Below, piece after piece: positions 1 through 8,121 of a stretch of 36,017 nt of DNA. Made by a program: the position numbers and the translations under genes. Position 1 is the first letter of the stretch. Every line of letters starts with the position of its first letter. Location: assembly GCA_042408595.1 (NCBI GenBank), contig JBHOQX010000002.1, forward strand, positions 1 through 36,017. Direction: 5' to 3'. Below the pieces are notes generated by a model that saw only the letters and a list, made by a program, of their open reading frames with translations, did no database searches and was not told the origin of the DNA. This stretch comes from JBHOQX01 sp042408595 (lineage in GTDB: Bacteria > Chloroflexota > Chloroflexia > Chloroflexales > Roseiflexaceae).

Positions 1-302
1 TCACCCGCGTCGCCATGCTCGCCAACTGCGCTGGCCTCAGCCGGCGGACCATGCAGCGCCTTTTCGCGCGGTATGTCGGGGTCAGCCCCAAGTGGGTCAT
101 CCGGCGCTATCGCCTGCTCGAAGCTGCTGACCAACTGGCGACCCATGCGCACGTCGACCTGCCCGCGCTGGCCCAGGCATTGGGCTATTTCGACCAGGCC
201 CACTTCATCAACGACTTCCGGGCCACCGTCGGCAGCACCCCAGCCGAGTATGCCCGACACCGAGACACGGCGCCGACCAGCCAGGTGCCAGCGGCTGGCT
301 AG
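1..302 (+). CDS. AraC-family regulator, C-terminal HTH (5' truncated by window edge)
   Basis: The open frame is already running at base 3 and ends at TAG 300-302, so this is only the C-terminal part of a gene that starts outside the window. The residues visible include CAGLSRRTMQRLFARYVGVSP, then LALAQALGYFDQAHFINDFR-type sequence (exactly: LAQALGYFDQAHFINDFR), which are the two helix-turn-helix motifs of AraC/XylS regulators, with the typical G-Y-x-D-Q-x-H-F core of the second motif. The effector domain is missing, so neither ligand nor target can be inferred. No gene follows within 180 bases, and the next promoter belongs to the TetR gene. The AraC assignment is firm; its relation to the downstream operon is unknown. 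Confidence 0.85.
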   Translation, partial: TRVAMLANCAGLSRRTMQRLFARYVGVSPKWVIRRYRLLEAADQLATHAHVDLPALAQALGYFDQAHFINDFRATVGSTPAEYARHRDTAPTSQVPAAG

Positions 303-416
303 CGCAATTGCAGATTGTCGCTTGCAGATCGAGTTGTTGTCTCCTGGCCAGCGCCCGTGTCCTAACCGATGCCAGTGCGCCCTGTGAGCTCACCCCCGCG
401 CGTCCCAAATGACCCC

Positions 417-444
417 TTGACAGGCCGCGATCGCGTGCTATAAT
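417..444 (+). promoter_or_regulatory. Sigma-70-type promoter of the TetR/export operon
   Basis: A perfect TTGACA (417-422) is followed after 16 bases by a perfect TATAAT (439-444). Transcription would start near 451, inside the operator palindrome described next. This is the best-looking promoter in the left part of the window and should drive the TetR gene and possibly the export genes behind it. Confidence 0.85.
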
Positions 445-447
445 AAT

Positions 448-464
448 AAACCGACGGTCGGTTT
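448..464 (+). promoter_or_regulatory. TetR-type operator, 17-bp perfect palindrome
   Basis: AAACCGAC-G-GTCGGTTT is a perfect inverted repeat with one central base, starting three bases after the -10 box and covering the expected transcription start. ACCGAC/GTCGGT half sites are typical of TetR-family operators. Its position 20 bases before the TetR ATG points to autorepression by the adjacent gene. A TTG codon at 463 in frame with the regulator lies inside the palindrome and is not the likely start. Confidence 0.85.
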
Positions 465-483
465 GTTTTTAGAGGGAGGCCCG

Positions 484-1257
484 ATGCCGCGGACAGTCAA
501 TGAACAGCTCTACCTCGAGAAACGCAACGAGATCCTGGATGTGGCCGAGCGCCTGATCTATACCAAGGGCTACGAGCAGATGTCGATCCAGGACATTCTG
601 GATGAGCTTGCCATGTCGAAAGGAGCGTTCTACCACTACTTCGACGGGAAGTCCGACCTGCTCGAAGCGCTGGTCGATCGCATCATCGATGCGGTGAACC
701 AGGTCCTGATCCCGATTGCCGAAGCCCCGGATCTATCAGCGCTCGACAAACTCCAGCGCTATTTCGATGTCGCGGTCCGCTGGAAGATGACGCGCCGGGA
801 GCTCCTGATTCAGCTGTTGCGCGTCTGGTATAGCGACCACAACGCCATCGTCCGGCAGAAAATTTGGCGAACGAGGACGAAGGTTGCGATGGCGCCATTC
901 GTCGCCATTCTCGAACAGGGCATTCGCGAGGGCACGCTGGATATTCCGCATCCCGAGGAGATGGGGTCGATCGTCATGGCGCTGTTTCAAAGCCTGGGCG
1001 ATGCGCTCGCGGAGCTGCTCCTGGCGGAGCCCCCGCCGGAGGACGCCCTGCAGCAGGCCGCACGCATCCTCGACGCCTACAACGGTGCGCTGGAGCGGCT
1101 GCTCGGCGCTCCCGCCGGTGCGATCCGGCTGATGGACCCCGCCGTGCTGCAGGCTTGGTTCGACACGCTGGAGGCGCAGAACACACTCGACATGGCTGCC
1201 AGAACATCAGACTCCGGAATGGATGATCAGCAGTCACGTGTTCTACAACCCACATAG
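484..1257 (+). CDS. TetR/AcrR-family transcriptional repressor
   Basis: A 257-residue regulator. The ATG at 484 is preferred because AGAGGGAGG (471-479) sits just upstream; the in-frame TTG at 463 lies in the operator. The N-terminal domain (about residues 10-57) has the TetR helix-turn-helix, with SIQDILDELAMSKGAFYHYF followed by DGKSDLLEAL. The rest is a helical ligand-binding domain without a recognisable ligand signature. The gene has its own strong promoter and a perfect palindromic operator, so autoregulation is likely. The following permease, ATPase and membrane-fusion genes run in the same direction, which suggests a repressor that is released by a compound exported by that system. 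The effector is not predictable from the sequence. Confidence 0.92.
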   Translation: MPRTVNEQLYLEKRNEILDVAERLIYTKGYEQMSIQDILDELAMSKGAFYHYFDGKSDLLEALVDRIIDAVNQVLIPIAEAPDLSALDKLQRYFDVAVRWKMTRRELLIQLLRVWYSDHNAIVRQKIWRTRTKVAMAPFVAILEQGIREGTLDIPHPEEMGSIVMALFQSLGDALAELLLAEPPPEDALQQAARILDAYNGALERLLGAPAGAIRLMDPAVLQAWFDTLEAQNTLDMAARTSDSGMDDQQSRVLQPT

Positions 1258-1335
1258 AGCGGAGTCCTCAAGATGCACATAACCCTTTCGTCCCTCGATG
1301 TCTGTATGATTGGGGCAACCCTGGCGAGGTGAGCG

Positions 1336-2565
1336 ATGTATCAATCGATGAAACTGTCCTGGCGCAACATGTGGCGCAACTGGCGGCGCACCCTGATCGC
1401 ACTGGTGGCGATCGCGCTCGGCCTCATTCTGCTGCTGCTGTTCAACGGCCTGATCCGCGGCTCGGACCAGGCGATCTTCGGCAACGCCGTGCGGCTGTAC
1501 GGCGGCAATCTGCAGGTCCACGCGCCGGGATACCGCGCCAAGGCCAACCGCCTGCTACTGCTGCCGCTGGCCGACCCGGCCGCCGTGCTCCAAGCCGTGC
1601 GCGCCCGACCGGAGGTCGCCACCGCGAGCCGGCGGATCATCACCGGCGGCCTGGTGAGCAGCCGCGGCACCTCTTTGCCGGTCGCGATCACTGCGATCGA
1701 GCCGTCGGTCGAGGCGCCGCTGAGCCTGCAGGCCGAGCGCATCACCCAGGGGCGCTTCCTAGCCGACAGCGACGGCGACGCCATCCTGATCGGTCGGGCG
1801 CTGGCCGAGCGCCTGGAGGTCGGTGTCGGCGACCGGGTGACGCTGCTGGGCCGCAGCCGGGACGAGTCGCTGCGCCGCCATTCGATGACCGTCGTCGGCA
1901 TTTACGATCTCGGCACCCCGGAGATCGAGAAGCGTGCGGTGTTCATCCCGCTGGCCGCCGCGCAGACGCTCTACAACCTGCGCGACCAGGCGACCGAGGT
2001 GGCGATCTTTCTGCGCCAGATCGGCAGCGAGGATCGGGTGATGGCCGCGCTCCAGGCGGAGCTGCCGAATTATGAGGTCGACTCGTGGCAGACGCTCCGC
2101 CCCGAGATTCGGCAGACATTCGCGACCAAGCTGGCCTTCAGCCGCGTCATCGGGATGGTGGTGCTGCTGATCGGCGGGATCGGTGTGCTGAACCTGATGC
2201 TGATGGCGGCCTTCGAGCGCACGCGCGAGATGGGGGTGCTGGCGGCGCTGGGCATGAAGGGCCGGCAGATCATGGGGCTGTTCGTGACCGAGGGCGCGCT
2301 GATCGGGCTGGTCGGCGCGGTGGTTGGGGGCGCGCTCAGCGTGCTGCTGGTCGGGCTGCTGGGACAGGTCGGCATCGACCTGGCCGGGGCCTCCGGACTC
2401 GGCGAAGTCGGGGCGCTGCTCGGCAGCCGGCTCTATCCGGTGGTGACGCCGGGCGCCGTGCTCAGCCAGGGCGCGCTGGCGATCGCCGTCGCGGCGCTGG
2501 CCTCGCTCTACCCGGCTTGGCAGGCGTCGCGCCGCGAGCCGGCTCAGGCGCTGCACCATGTGTAG
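1336..2565 (+). CDS. ABC transporter permease, FtsX/MacB type (first copy)
   Basis: A 409-residue membrane protein. The ATG at 1336 follows AGGTGAG (1328-1334). The layout is that of MacB/LolC/FtsX permeases: one N-terminal membrane helix (about residues 19-40), a large extracytoplasmic MacB-PCD-like domain (about 40-255), and three C-terminal helices (about 270-290, 315-345, 375-395). Family signatures are visible: FERTREMGVLAALGMKGRQI after the second helix and LYPAWQASRREPAQALHHV at the C-terminus. Such permeases couple ATP hydrolysis to mechanotransmission, often for export of lipids, peptides or drugs. It is followed by a second permease, an ATPase and a membrane-fusion protein, making a complete MacAB-like set with heterodimeric permeases. 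The cargo is unknown. Confidence 0.9.
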   Translation: MYQSMKLSWRNMWRNWRRTLIALVAIALGLILLLLFNGLIRGSDQAIFGNAVRLYGGNLQVHAPGYRAKANRLLLLPLADPAAVLQAVRARPEVATASRRIITGGLVSSRGTSLPVAITAIEPSVEAPLSLQAERITQGRFLADSDGDAILIGRALAERLEVGVGDRVTLLGRSRDESLRRHSMTVVGIYDLGTPEIEKRAVFIPLAAAQTLYNLRDQATEVAIFLRQIGSEDRVMAALQAELPNYEVDSWQTLRPEIRQTFATKLAFSRVIGMVVLLIGGIGVLNLMLMAAFERTREMGVLAALGMKGRQIMGLFVTEGALIGLVGAVVGGALSVLLVGLLGQVGIDLAGASGLGEVGALLGSRLYPVVTPGAVLSQGALAIAVAALASLYPAWQASRREPAQALHHV

Positions 2566-2689
2566 CGCCAGGGCTGGAATCCAGTGACGAGCGGCTGGGA
2601 CGCGGATCCGCTAGCCAGGGCTCGCAGATGGCCATTGATCGCATCCGGATGCAACCTGTGCGATCTGCATTCACATGAAGGTTACTGCA

Positions 2690-3922
2690 ATGTCGCTGAA
2701 TAAACTCTGGACCCTCGCCTGGCGCGACCTGGGGCGCAACCGCCGTCGCACGCTGCTGACCATGCTGGCCGTGGCGCTCGGCCTGGCGCTCCTGATGAGT
2801 ATGAACGGCTTCATCGCCGGTGTCACCGAAGAGACGATCGAACACAGTATCCGCCTCCGCACCGGCCACGTGCAACTGCGCGCGCCCTCCTACGAAGAGG
2901 ACACGCTCAGCCTCAAAGCCACCGACTTGCTGGAGAATCCGGCGGCGCTGGCGACCCGCGCCGCAGCCCTGCCGGACGTACAGGCCGCGACCCCGGTGTT
3001 GTGGGCGAACGCCGTCCTGGTGACCGGCGACGACTCGGTCGGCGTGCAGCTCTTCGGCATCGACCCGGCCTCGCCGGTTCACGCGTCGATCCGTTCCGCC
3101 ACAGTCGGCGGCGATTTTCTTGCGCCGGACGACCGCAACGGGATCGTGATCGGCAAGGCGTTGGCCGACAGCCTGGGCATCGCCGTGGGCCAGAACGTCC
3201 TGCTGACGGTGATCGATGCCGACGACCGGCCCCACGATGGTGTTTTTACCGTGCGCGGACTGTTCGCCACCGGCATCCCCAGCTACGACCAGAGCGCCGC
3301 GCTGCTGCCACTGGCTGCGGCGCAGGGCTTTACCGCCGCGGGCCGGCACGCCAGTGCGATCGTCGTCGTGCTGCGCGACCAAAACGCTGCCGACCAGGTG
3401 GCGGCCGCGCTGCGCAGCCCGGAGACGGCGACGCTCACCTGGCGCGATCTGAACCGCGAGGTTCTCCAAACGATGCAGGCCGCAGCGGGGTTCTACCTGG
3501 TGCTGGATGCGATCGTGATCCTGATCGTTGCGGTGATCCTGGCCAACACCCTGCTCATGGCGGTGTTCGAGCGCATCCGCGAGATCGGCATCTTCGGCGC
3601 GTTGGGGATGCGGCGGGGCACGGTCCTGCGGCTGTTTCTGCTGGAGGCCGGCCTGCTAGGGCTGGCCGGCATCGCCGTTGGGAGCGCGCTCGGCACAGCC
3701 GTCGTCGGGTATCTGTCCACCCGCGGCATCCCGATCAGCGATCAGGCGGCATCGGTGGGCGGCAGCGCCCTGGCGCTGGGAACCACGGTCCACGCCCACT
3801 TCGCTCCGGGGACCTTCGCCGCGCTGGCTGTTGCAACGCTCGTGATCGTCGTGTTGGCCGCGCTCTACCCGGCGTGGTACGCCGCCCGGCTGGAGCCGGT
3901 CGTTGCGCTGCGGGCGGAGTAG
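2690..3922 (+). CDS. ABC transporter permease, FtsX/MacB type (second copy)
   Basis: About 410 residues with the same architecture as the preceding permease: an N-terminal helix (about residues 20-42), an extracytoplasmic domain, and three C-terminal helices. Matching signatures are FERIREIGIFGALGMRRGTV and ALYPAWYAARLEPVVALRAE. The start at 2690 is chosen because GAAGG (2677-2681) is eight bases upstream; an in-frame ATG at 2675 has no ribosome site. The two permeases probably form a heterodimer, as LolC and LolE do. Residues around 350-375 (GGSALALGTTVHAHFAPGTF) form an extracytoplasmic loop longer than in many homologues. It is separated from the first permease by 124 bases with no clear terminator, consistent with one operon. 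Confidence 0.9.
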   Translation: MSLNKLWTLAWRDLGRNRRRTLLTMLAVALGLALLMSMNGFIAGVTEETIEHSIRLRTGHVQLRAPSYEEDTLSLKATDLLENPAALATRAAALPDVQAATPVLWANAVLVTGDDSVGVQLFGIDPASPVHASIRSATVGGDFLAPDDRNGIVIGKALADSLGIAVGQNVLLTVIDADDRPHDGVFTVRGLFATGIPSYDQSAALLPLAAAQGFTAAGRHASAIVVVLRDQNAADQVAAALRSPETATLTWRDLNREVLQTMQAAAGFYLVLDAIVILIVAVILANTLLMAVFERIREIGIFGALGMRRGTVLRLFLLEAGLLGLAGIAVGSALGTAVVGYLSTRGIPISDQAASVGGSALALGTTVHAHFAPGTFAALAVATLVIVVLAALYPAWYAARLEPVVALRAE

Positions 3923-3980
3923 GGCAGGCCGGTCGGAGATCGGTACACGGGCTTTCGACATTTATCTCTCGTCATAGAGC

Positions 3981-4118
3981 GATCTTCTTTGTAGTGCTGC
4001 CTTCAGGCGGCACCCTACCCGTCACCTGAAGGTGGCACAGCAAAGATCCTCATTACTGCCGCCTGAAGGCGGCACAACAAAGATCCTCATTAGCGCCGCT
4101 TGAAGGCGGCACAAAGGA
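3981..4118 (+). repeat. REP-like palindromic repeat cluster (about four units)
   Basis: Units built on TGCCGCCTGAAGGCGGCAC followed by aacaaagatcctcatta are repeated head to tail at about 4022-4057, 4057-4093 and 4093-4118. A fourth, inverted copy lies at 3981-4013 (gatcttctttgtagtgctgccttcaggcggca). Each unit carries its own GCCGCCTTCAGGCGGC-like stem. The period is about 36 bases. The last unit merges with AAAGGAAG (4113-4120), the ribosome site of the ATPase gene. Unit spacing is too short and too palindromic for a CRISPR array. The cluster could form RNA hairpins between permease and ATPase messages. Confidence 0.8.
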
Positions 4119-4126
4119 AGACGTCG

Positions 4127-4864
4127 ATGAACGCTGTTCACATCGAGCATGTCAGCAAAACCTACCACACCGGCGCAGTCGAAACCAGGGCGCTGCGGGA
4201 TGTCTCGCTCGATATCGCGCCGGGCGAATTCACTGCGCTGGTCGGCCCGTCCGGCTCCGGCAAGACCACCCTCCTCCAATTGATCGGCTGCCTGGACAAG
4301 CCCGACGAGGGGGTGGTGAGCTTCGAGGGGCGCGATGTGACGCGCCTCTCCGCCAACCAGCGCGCCGATCTGCGCCGCGAGCGGATCGGCTTTGTCTTCC
4401 AGTTCTTCGCGCTCGTGCCGGTGCTCACCGCGTACGAGAACGTCGAGCTTCCGTTGCTGCTGAACAGCGTCAAAGCCGGCGAGCGGCGCGCCCGCGCAAT
4501 GGAGCTACTGGAGGCAGTGGGCGTGGCGCACCGCGCCAATCACCAGCCCAGCCAGATGAGCGGCGGTGAACAGCAGCGCGTGGCGATCGCCCGCGCGCTG
4601 GCCTCGCGCCCGGCGCTGGTGCTGGCCGACGAGCCGACCGCCAACCTCGACACGGCCAACGGCCAGCAGGTCATGGAGATCATGCAGCGCCTCAACCGCG
4701 AGACCGGCACGGCCTTCGTGTTCTCGACCCACGACCCGCGGGTGGTCGCCTTCGCCCGGCGCGTGGTGACGATGCGCGACGGGCGGATCGTCGCCGATGG
4801 AGCGGATGGGGCGATGGTCAGCCCGGCAAACGGTCAGACGGTCGGCCAGACACACGCTGCCTGA
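4127..4864 (+). CDS. ABC transporter ATPase, LolD/MacB type
   Basis: A 245-residue nucleotide-binding subunit. The ATG at 4127 is set by AAAGGAAG at 4113-4120. All motifs are present: Walker A GPSGSGKTT (about residues 40-48), Q-loop FVFQFFALVPVLTAYENVEL, signature MSGGEQQRVAIARALA (from residue 144), Walker B LVLADEPTANLD (about 164-175) and the H-loop STHD. The wording of the Q-loop and signature is that of the LolD/MacB/FtsE branch that partners FtsX-type permeases, which fits the two permeases just upstream. It lies after a REP-like repeat cluster that may lower its expression relative to the permeases or protect the upstream RNA. An active ATPase is expected. Confidence 0.95.
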   Translation: MNAVHIEHVSKTYHTGAVETRALRDVSLDIAPGEFTALVGPSGSGKTTLLQLIGCLDKPDEGVVSFEGRDVTRLSANQRADLRRERIGFVFQFFALVPVLTAYENVELPLLLNSVKAGERRARAMELLEAVGVAHRANHQPSQMSGGEQQRVAIARALASRPALVLADEPTANLDTANGQQVMEIMQRLNRETGTAFVFSTHDPRVVAFARRVVTMRDGRIVADGADGAMVSPANGQTVGQTHAA

Positions 4865-4955
4865 AACGGGACGGACGCGTGCCCCACCTTGCGCCATACT
4901 GACAAGACCGGCGCTGCACGCATCACGCCCATTCACGATGAGGTCAAGGTGTATC

Positions 4956-6470
4956 ATGATCAGGGTTATTCCATTCGCCGCCGTCTTTCTGCTGCTGTGC
5001 GCCGCCTGCGCCGTCACTCCGGGGGCGGCGGCCCCGACGCCCACGCCGGCCCCGCCCGCCCCGACGGCGCGGGCCACCGCGAGCGGAGCGCTCAGCGCCC
5101 AGGGGCGTGTTGTTCCAGCGCGCTCCGCGACCCTCAGCCTGCCCAACGGCGGCATCATCGCCACAGTGCTGGTGACCGAGGGCCAGCAGGTCCAGGCCGG
5201 CCAGGTGCTGCTCCGCCTGGAGCGTGCCCGCGCCGACGCCGCGGTCGCCCAGGCCGAGGCAGATCTGGCCAGCGCGCAGGCAGCCTACGCGAAGCTCAAA
5301 GCTGGCGCCACGCCGGCCGAGATCGCAGCGGCCGAGGCGCGACTACGTGCCGCTCAGGCCGGGCTGCGCCGGACGAGCGGCGGCGTCACCCCCGCCGACC
5401 GGGCGGCCGCCCAGGCACAGCTCGATGGGGCACGGGCGCATCTGGCCGCGTTGCAGGGCGGCCCGAAGGCCGCCGACCTGCAGGCCGCCGAGGCCCAGCT
5501 CGCCCAGGCGCAGGCCGAGCTCGCGACCCGACGCGACCAACTCTCGGCGGCCAAAACCAACGCTCGATTGCAGATGGAGCAGCGCACCAATGACCTGACC
5601 CAGGCGCAGGCGGCGTATGTGACCGCGCAGCGCAACTGGGAGCATGTCCAGGAGACCGGCAAGGATCCGATCACCGGGCTGCGGCTGAGCGACGCGCAGC
5701 AGCGGGCCTACTACGATGCCTTTGTGCGCGCCGAGGCCGCGCTGCACAACGCCGAGGCCGCCGTGCAGCAGGCGCAGGTCGCCTACGATACCGCGCGCCA
5801 GGCCGAGGCCAGCGGCGTGCAGGCCGCCGAACAGCAGGTGGCTGCCGCACAGGCCACTTTGGACAAGCTGCGCGCCCCGGCGGATGCGGACGCCATCGCC
5901 GCTGCGCGCGCCGAGGTGGCGCGGGCCCAGGCCGCCCTCGATAAGCTGACGGGCGCGCAGCGCGCCGGAGCCGTGGAGGAGGCCCAGGCAGAGGTCGATC
6001 AGGCCCAGGCCAACCTGGAGAAGCTGCGCAGCGGCGCTTCCGAGAGCGACCTGGCCGTCGCCGCCGCCGCCGTACAGCGCGCCCAGGCGGCGCTCCGGCT
6101 CGCCCAGGCCGTCGCCGCGGAAGCCGAATTGCTCGCCCCGTTCGCCGGCACGATCGGCGCGCTCGAAGCGCGGGTGGGCGAATATGTCGCCCCCGGCGCG
6201 CCGCTGGCGCAACTGGCGGACCTCACCGCCTGGCAGGTCGAGACGACCGACTTGAACGAGCGGAGCGTCGCGCGCGTCCACGCAGGCAGCCGGGCTACGA
6301 TCACGCTCGATGCGCTGCCCGATCTGGAGCTCCAGGGTGCGGTCATCCGCATCCGCCCGCTCGGCGAAAACCGGCAGGGCGATATCGTCTACGTCGCGAC
6401 GATCGGGCTCGACCAGCAGGACCCCCGCCTGCGCTGGAACATGACCGCCGCGGTCAATTTCGAGCCGTAG
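4956..6470 (+). CDS. HlyD/MacA-type membrane-fusion lipoprotein with long coiled coil
   Basis: A 504-residue periplasmic-adaptor-like protein. The ATG at 4956 follows AAGG (4946-4949). The N-terminus, MIRVIPFAAVFLLLCAACAV, is a secretion signal with a probable lipidated cysteine at 18 (the -3 position is Cys rather than Leu, so this is somewhat atypical). A Pro/Thr linker leads to a biotinyl-lipoyl half motif (GGIIATVLVTEGQQVQAGQVLL), a very Ala/Gln-rich coiled coil (about residues 85-385), the second lipoyl half (LLAPFAGTIGALEARVGEYV) and a beta-barrel domain. The coiled coil holds several copies of a KLxxGAxxxxLxxAxA unit. It completes the MacAB-like export set encoded just upstream. In a monoderm cell it would act at the outer face of the membrane. 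Confidence 0.9.
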   Translation: MIRVIPFAAVFLLLCAACAVTPGAAAPTPTPAPPAPTARATASGALSAQGRVVPARSATLSLPNGGIIATVLVTEGQQVQAGQVLLRLERARADAAVAQAEADLASAQAAYAKLKAGATPAEIAAAEARLRAAQAGLRRTSGGVTPADRAAAQAQLDGARAHLAALQGGPKAADLQAAEAQLAQAQAELATRRDQLSAAKTNARLQMEQRTNDLTQAQAAYVTAQRNWEHVQETGKDPITGLRLSDAQQRAYYDAFVRAEAALHNAEAAVQQAQVAYDTARQAEASGVQAAEQQVAAAQATLDKLRAPADADAIAAARAEVARAQAALDKLTGAQRAGAVEEAQAEVDQAQANLEKLRSGASESDLAVAAAAVQRAQAALRLAQAVAAEAELLAPFAGTIGALEARVGEYVAPGAPLAQLADLTAWQVETTDLNERSVARVHAGSRATITLDALPDLELQGAVIRIRPLGENRQGDIVYVATIGLDQQDPRLRWNMTAAVNFEP

Positions 6471-6491
6471 CGCCCGCCAGCGCCCCTGTAC

Positions 6492-6527
6492 ACGACGCCA
6501 GGGCCGGCCACCGGCTCCTGGCGTCGT
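6492..6527 (+). terminator. Strong hairpin after the export operon, no U-tract
   Basis: The arms ACGACGCCAGG (6492-6502) and CCTGGCGTCGT (6517-6527) pair perfectly, and an inner GCCGG/CCGGC stem (6503-6507/6511-6515) extends the hairpin to 16 pairs with one bulged T. It lies 22 bases after the stop codon of the membrane-fusion gene. No T-run follows, so it is either a Rho-assisted terminator or a 3'-end stabiliser. Confidence 0.6.
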
Positions 6528-6549
6528 CGTGCATGCCCGGCCCCAGCCC

Positions 6550-6578
6550 TTGACAACCTGCCGCCTTGCCGCTAAAAT
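6550..6578 (+). promoter_or_regulatory. Promoter of the NAPRTase-like gene
   Basis: A perfect TTGACA (6550-6555), a 17-base spacer and TAAAAT (6573-6578). This gives a leader of about 180 bases before the ATG at 6766. Confidence 0.8.
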
Positions 6579-6580
6579 AG

Positions 6581-6593
6581 TGTCAATTTGACA
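6581..6593 (+). promoter_or_regulatory. Operator-like palindrome downstream of the -10 box
   Basis: TGTCAA-T-TTGACA is a perfect 13-bp palindrome starting two bases after TAAAAT, covering the expected transcription start. The position is the same as that of the TetR operator at 448-464, but the half site is different, so another repressor must be responsible. No obvious candidate regulator is adjacent. Confidence 0.6.
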
Positions 6594-6695
6594 ATAATCG
6601 CCGGAGCCGGCGCTTCCGGTTGGATGAGCGCTGCTGGCAGGGCACAAGCAGGCCAAACGCCGATCGCTATTCGAGCGATACGAGATAGCCATCTT

Positions 6696-6734
6696 CCACC
6701 GTCCACCGCCCACCGTCCATCCATCCGTCCGTCC
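6696..6734. repeat. Low-complexity CCGTCCA/CCGTCC leader sequence
   Basis: A run of degenerate ccaccgtccaccgcccaccgtcc-like heptamers lies in the untranslated leader between the promoter at 6550 and the ATG at 6766. Related pyrimidine-biased runs occur at about 12290-12330 and 31425-31455. I see no function in them; they look like a background feature of this genome. Confidence 0.6.
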
Positions 6735-6765
6735 TGATCGTTGAGTCTTTTTGCAGGAGCTTCCC

Positions 6766-8121
6766 ATGAGCATCTTCGACAACCGCCGTCTGCCGCCTGA
6801 AACCTTCAAGCTGGACGCCGAGCGCATGCGTACCGGCTGGTACTCGGACAAATATTTCGAGAACATCGTAGGGATGCTGGAGGCGCTGGCGCGGCGCGGC
6901 TATCGCTTCGACGGTCACTCGGCCCGGCTGGAGGCCGCCGGCGTGGACGCGCGCAGCGCCGATATCGGCAATATCGAAGTCGAGATGCAGTGGTTCACCC
7001 GCCGCCGGCCGTTCTCGGTCGTCGCCGGGGTGGACAAGGCGCTGGCGATCCTCGAATGCTGCACCGGCTATTTCGATGAGCGCGCCCGCTTCATCAACAC
7101 CTACGACCAGCTGGAGGTCGAAGCGGTGCACGACGGCGTCTTGGCGCGCTACGACGGTGACCCGCGCAATGTCCGCCCTGTGCTGCGAGTCCGCGGGCGC
7201 TACCGCGATTTCGCCTTGCTGGAGACGCCGACGCTCGGCGCGCTGACGCGGGCCACCCGTATCGCCACGAACGTCTACAACGTGCTGGTGGCGGCGCGCG
7301 GCAAGCCGGTGCTGTTCTTCCCGGCCCGCTTCGACGCCCACGAGGTGCAGGCCGCCGACGGCTACGCCTACAACATCGCCGTGCAGCGCTACAACATGGA
7401 CTACGGCCACACCGTCGGCTCGTTCATCTCGACCGACGCGCAGGGCGACTGGTGGGGCGGCCTGGGCGGCGGCACAGTGGCACACGCCGCGATCGCCGCC
7501 TTTCTGGGGGATACCGTCGCCTGCATGCTGGCGTTCGCCGAGACGCGCCCGGTCGAGATCCCGCGGATCGCGCTGGTGGATTTCGACAACGATTGCGTCG
7601 GCACGACCCTGGCGGTGATGGACGCGATGTTCGCCCGCTACCGGGAGTTGATGGACGCCGGCCTGCCGGACCAGGCGCGGCGCTACCGGCTCTTCGGCGT
7701 GCGCCCCGACACCGCCGGCACACTCCGCGATGTCAGCGTCCCCCCGCTTGGGCTGAAGAAGACCGACCTGGGCGTGACACCGCGTCTCGTGTTCTTCCTG
7801 CGCCAGGCGATCGATACCGCCTGGACGCGCTGGGATCTGCCGTCGCACTGGCAGGCGCCGGCGCGCGAGTGGTGCCGCGATGTGAAGATCGTGGTCACCG
7901 GCGGCTTCAACCCCAACAAGATCCGCTGGTTCGAGGAGCTGGGCGTGCCGGCGGATATCTACGGCGTCGGCTCGTCGCTCTTCTCGAACAGCGACGAAGA
8001 GGGAACGAACAACGACTTTACCGCCGATGTGGTACGGGTGAAGGTCGGCGGCGAATGGCGCGATATGGCCAAGGTAGGTCGGCGGGCGTGCGACAACCCG
8101 GATCTGGTACGGGTGCGATAA
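6766..8121 (+). CDS. Nicotinate phosphoribosyltransferase-like protein
   Basis: A 451-residue protein of the NAPRTase/quinolinate-phosphoribosyltransferase fold. The family makes nicotinate mononucleotide from nicotinate and PRPP in the NAD salvage route. Family-like stretches are DAERMRTGWYSDKYFENI near the N-terminus, LLETPTLGALTRATRIATNV, FFPARFDAHEVQAADGYAYN (the region of the phosphorylated or catalytic histidine), VVTGGFNPNKIRWFEELGVP and the phosphate-binding DIYGVGSSLF. The ATG at 6766 is preferred over an in-frame TTG at 6751 because GCAGGAG (6753-6759) is properly placed only for the former. The protein is somewhat diverged from typical PncB, so a related salvage reaction is possible. 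The gene has its own promoter and an operator-like palindrome. Confidence 0.8.
   Translation: MSIFDNRRLPPETFKLDAERMRTGWYSDKYFENIVGMLEALARRGYRFDGHSARLEAAGVDARSADIGNIEVEMQWFTRRRPFSVVAGVDKALAILECCTGYFDERARFINTYDQLEVEAVHDGVLARYDGDPRNVRPVLRVRGRYRDFALLETPTLGALTRATRIATNVYNVLVAARGKPVLFFPARFDAHEVQAADGYAYNIAVQRYNMDYGHTVGSFISTDAQGDWWGGLGGGTVAHAAIAAFLGDTVACMLAFAETRPVEIPRIALVDFDNDCVGTTLAVMDAMFARYRELMDAGLPDQARRYRLFGVRPDTAGTLRDVSVPPLGLKKTDLGVTPRLVFFLRQAIDTAWTRWDLPSHWQAPAREWCRDVKIVVTGGFNPNKIRWFEELGVPADIYGVGSSLFSNSDEEGTNNDFTADVVRVKVGGEWRDMAKVGRRACDNPDLVRVR

Noticed and set aside
463..483. TTG 463 as start of the TetR gene
   Set aside because: It lies in the operator and has no ribosome site. ATG 484 has AGAGGGAGG upstream.
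3981..4118. Possible CRISPR array
   Set aside because: Units are palindromic, about 36 bases apart with almost no unique spacer, and one is inverted. No cas gene is present.
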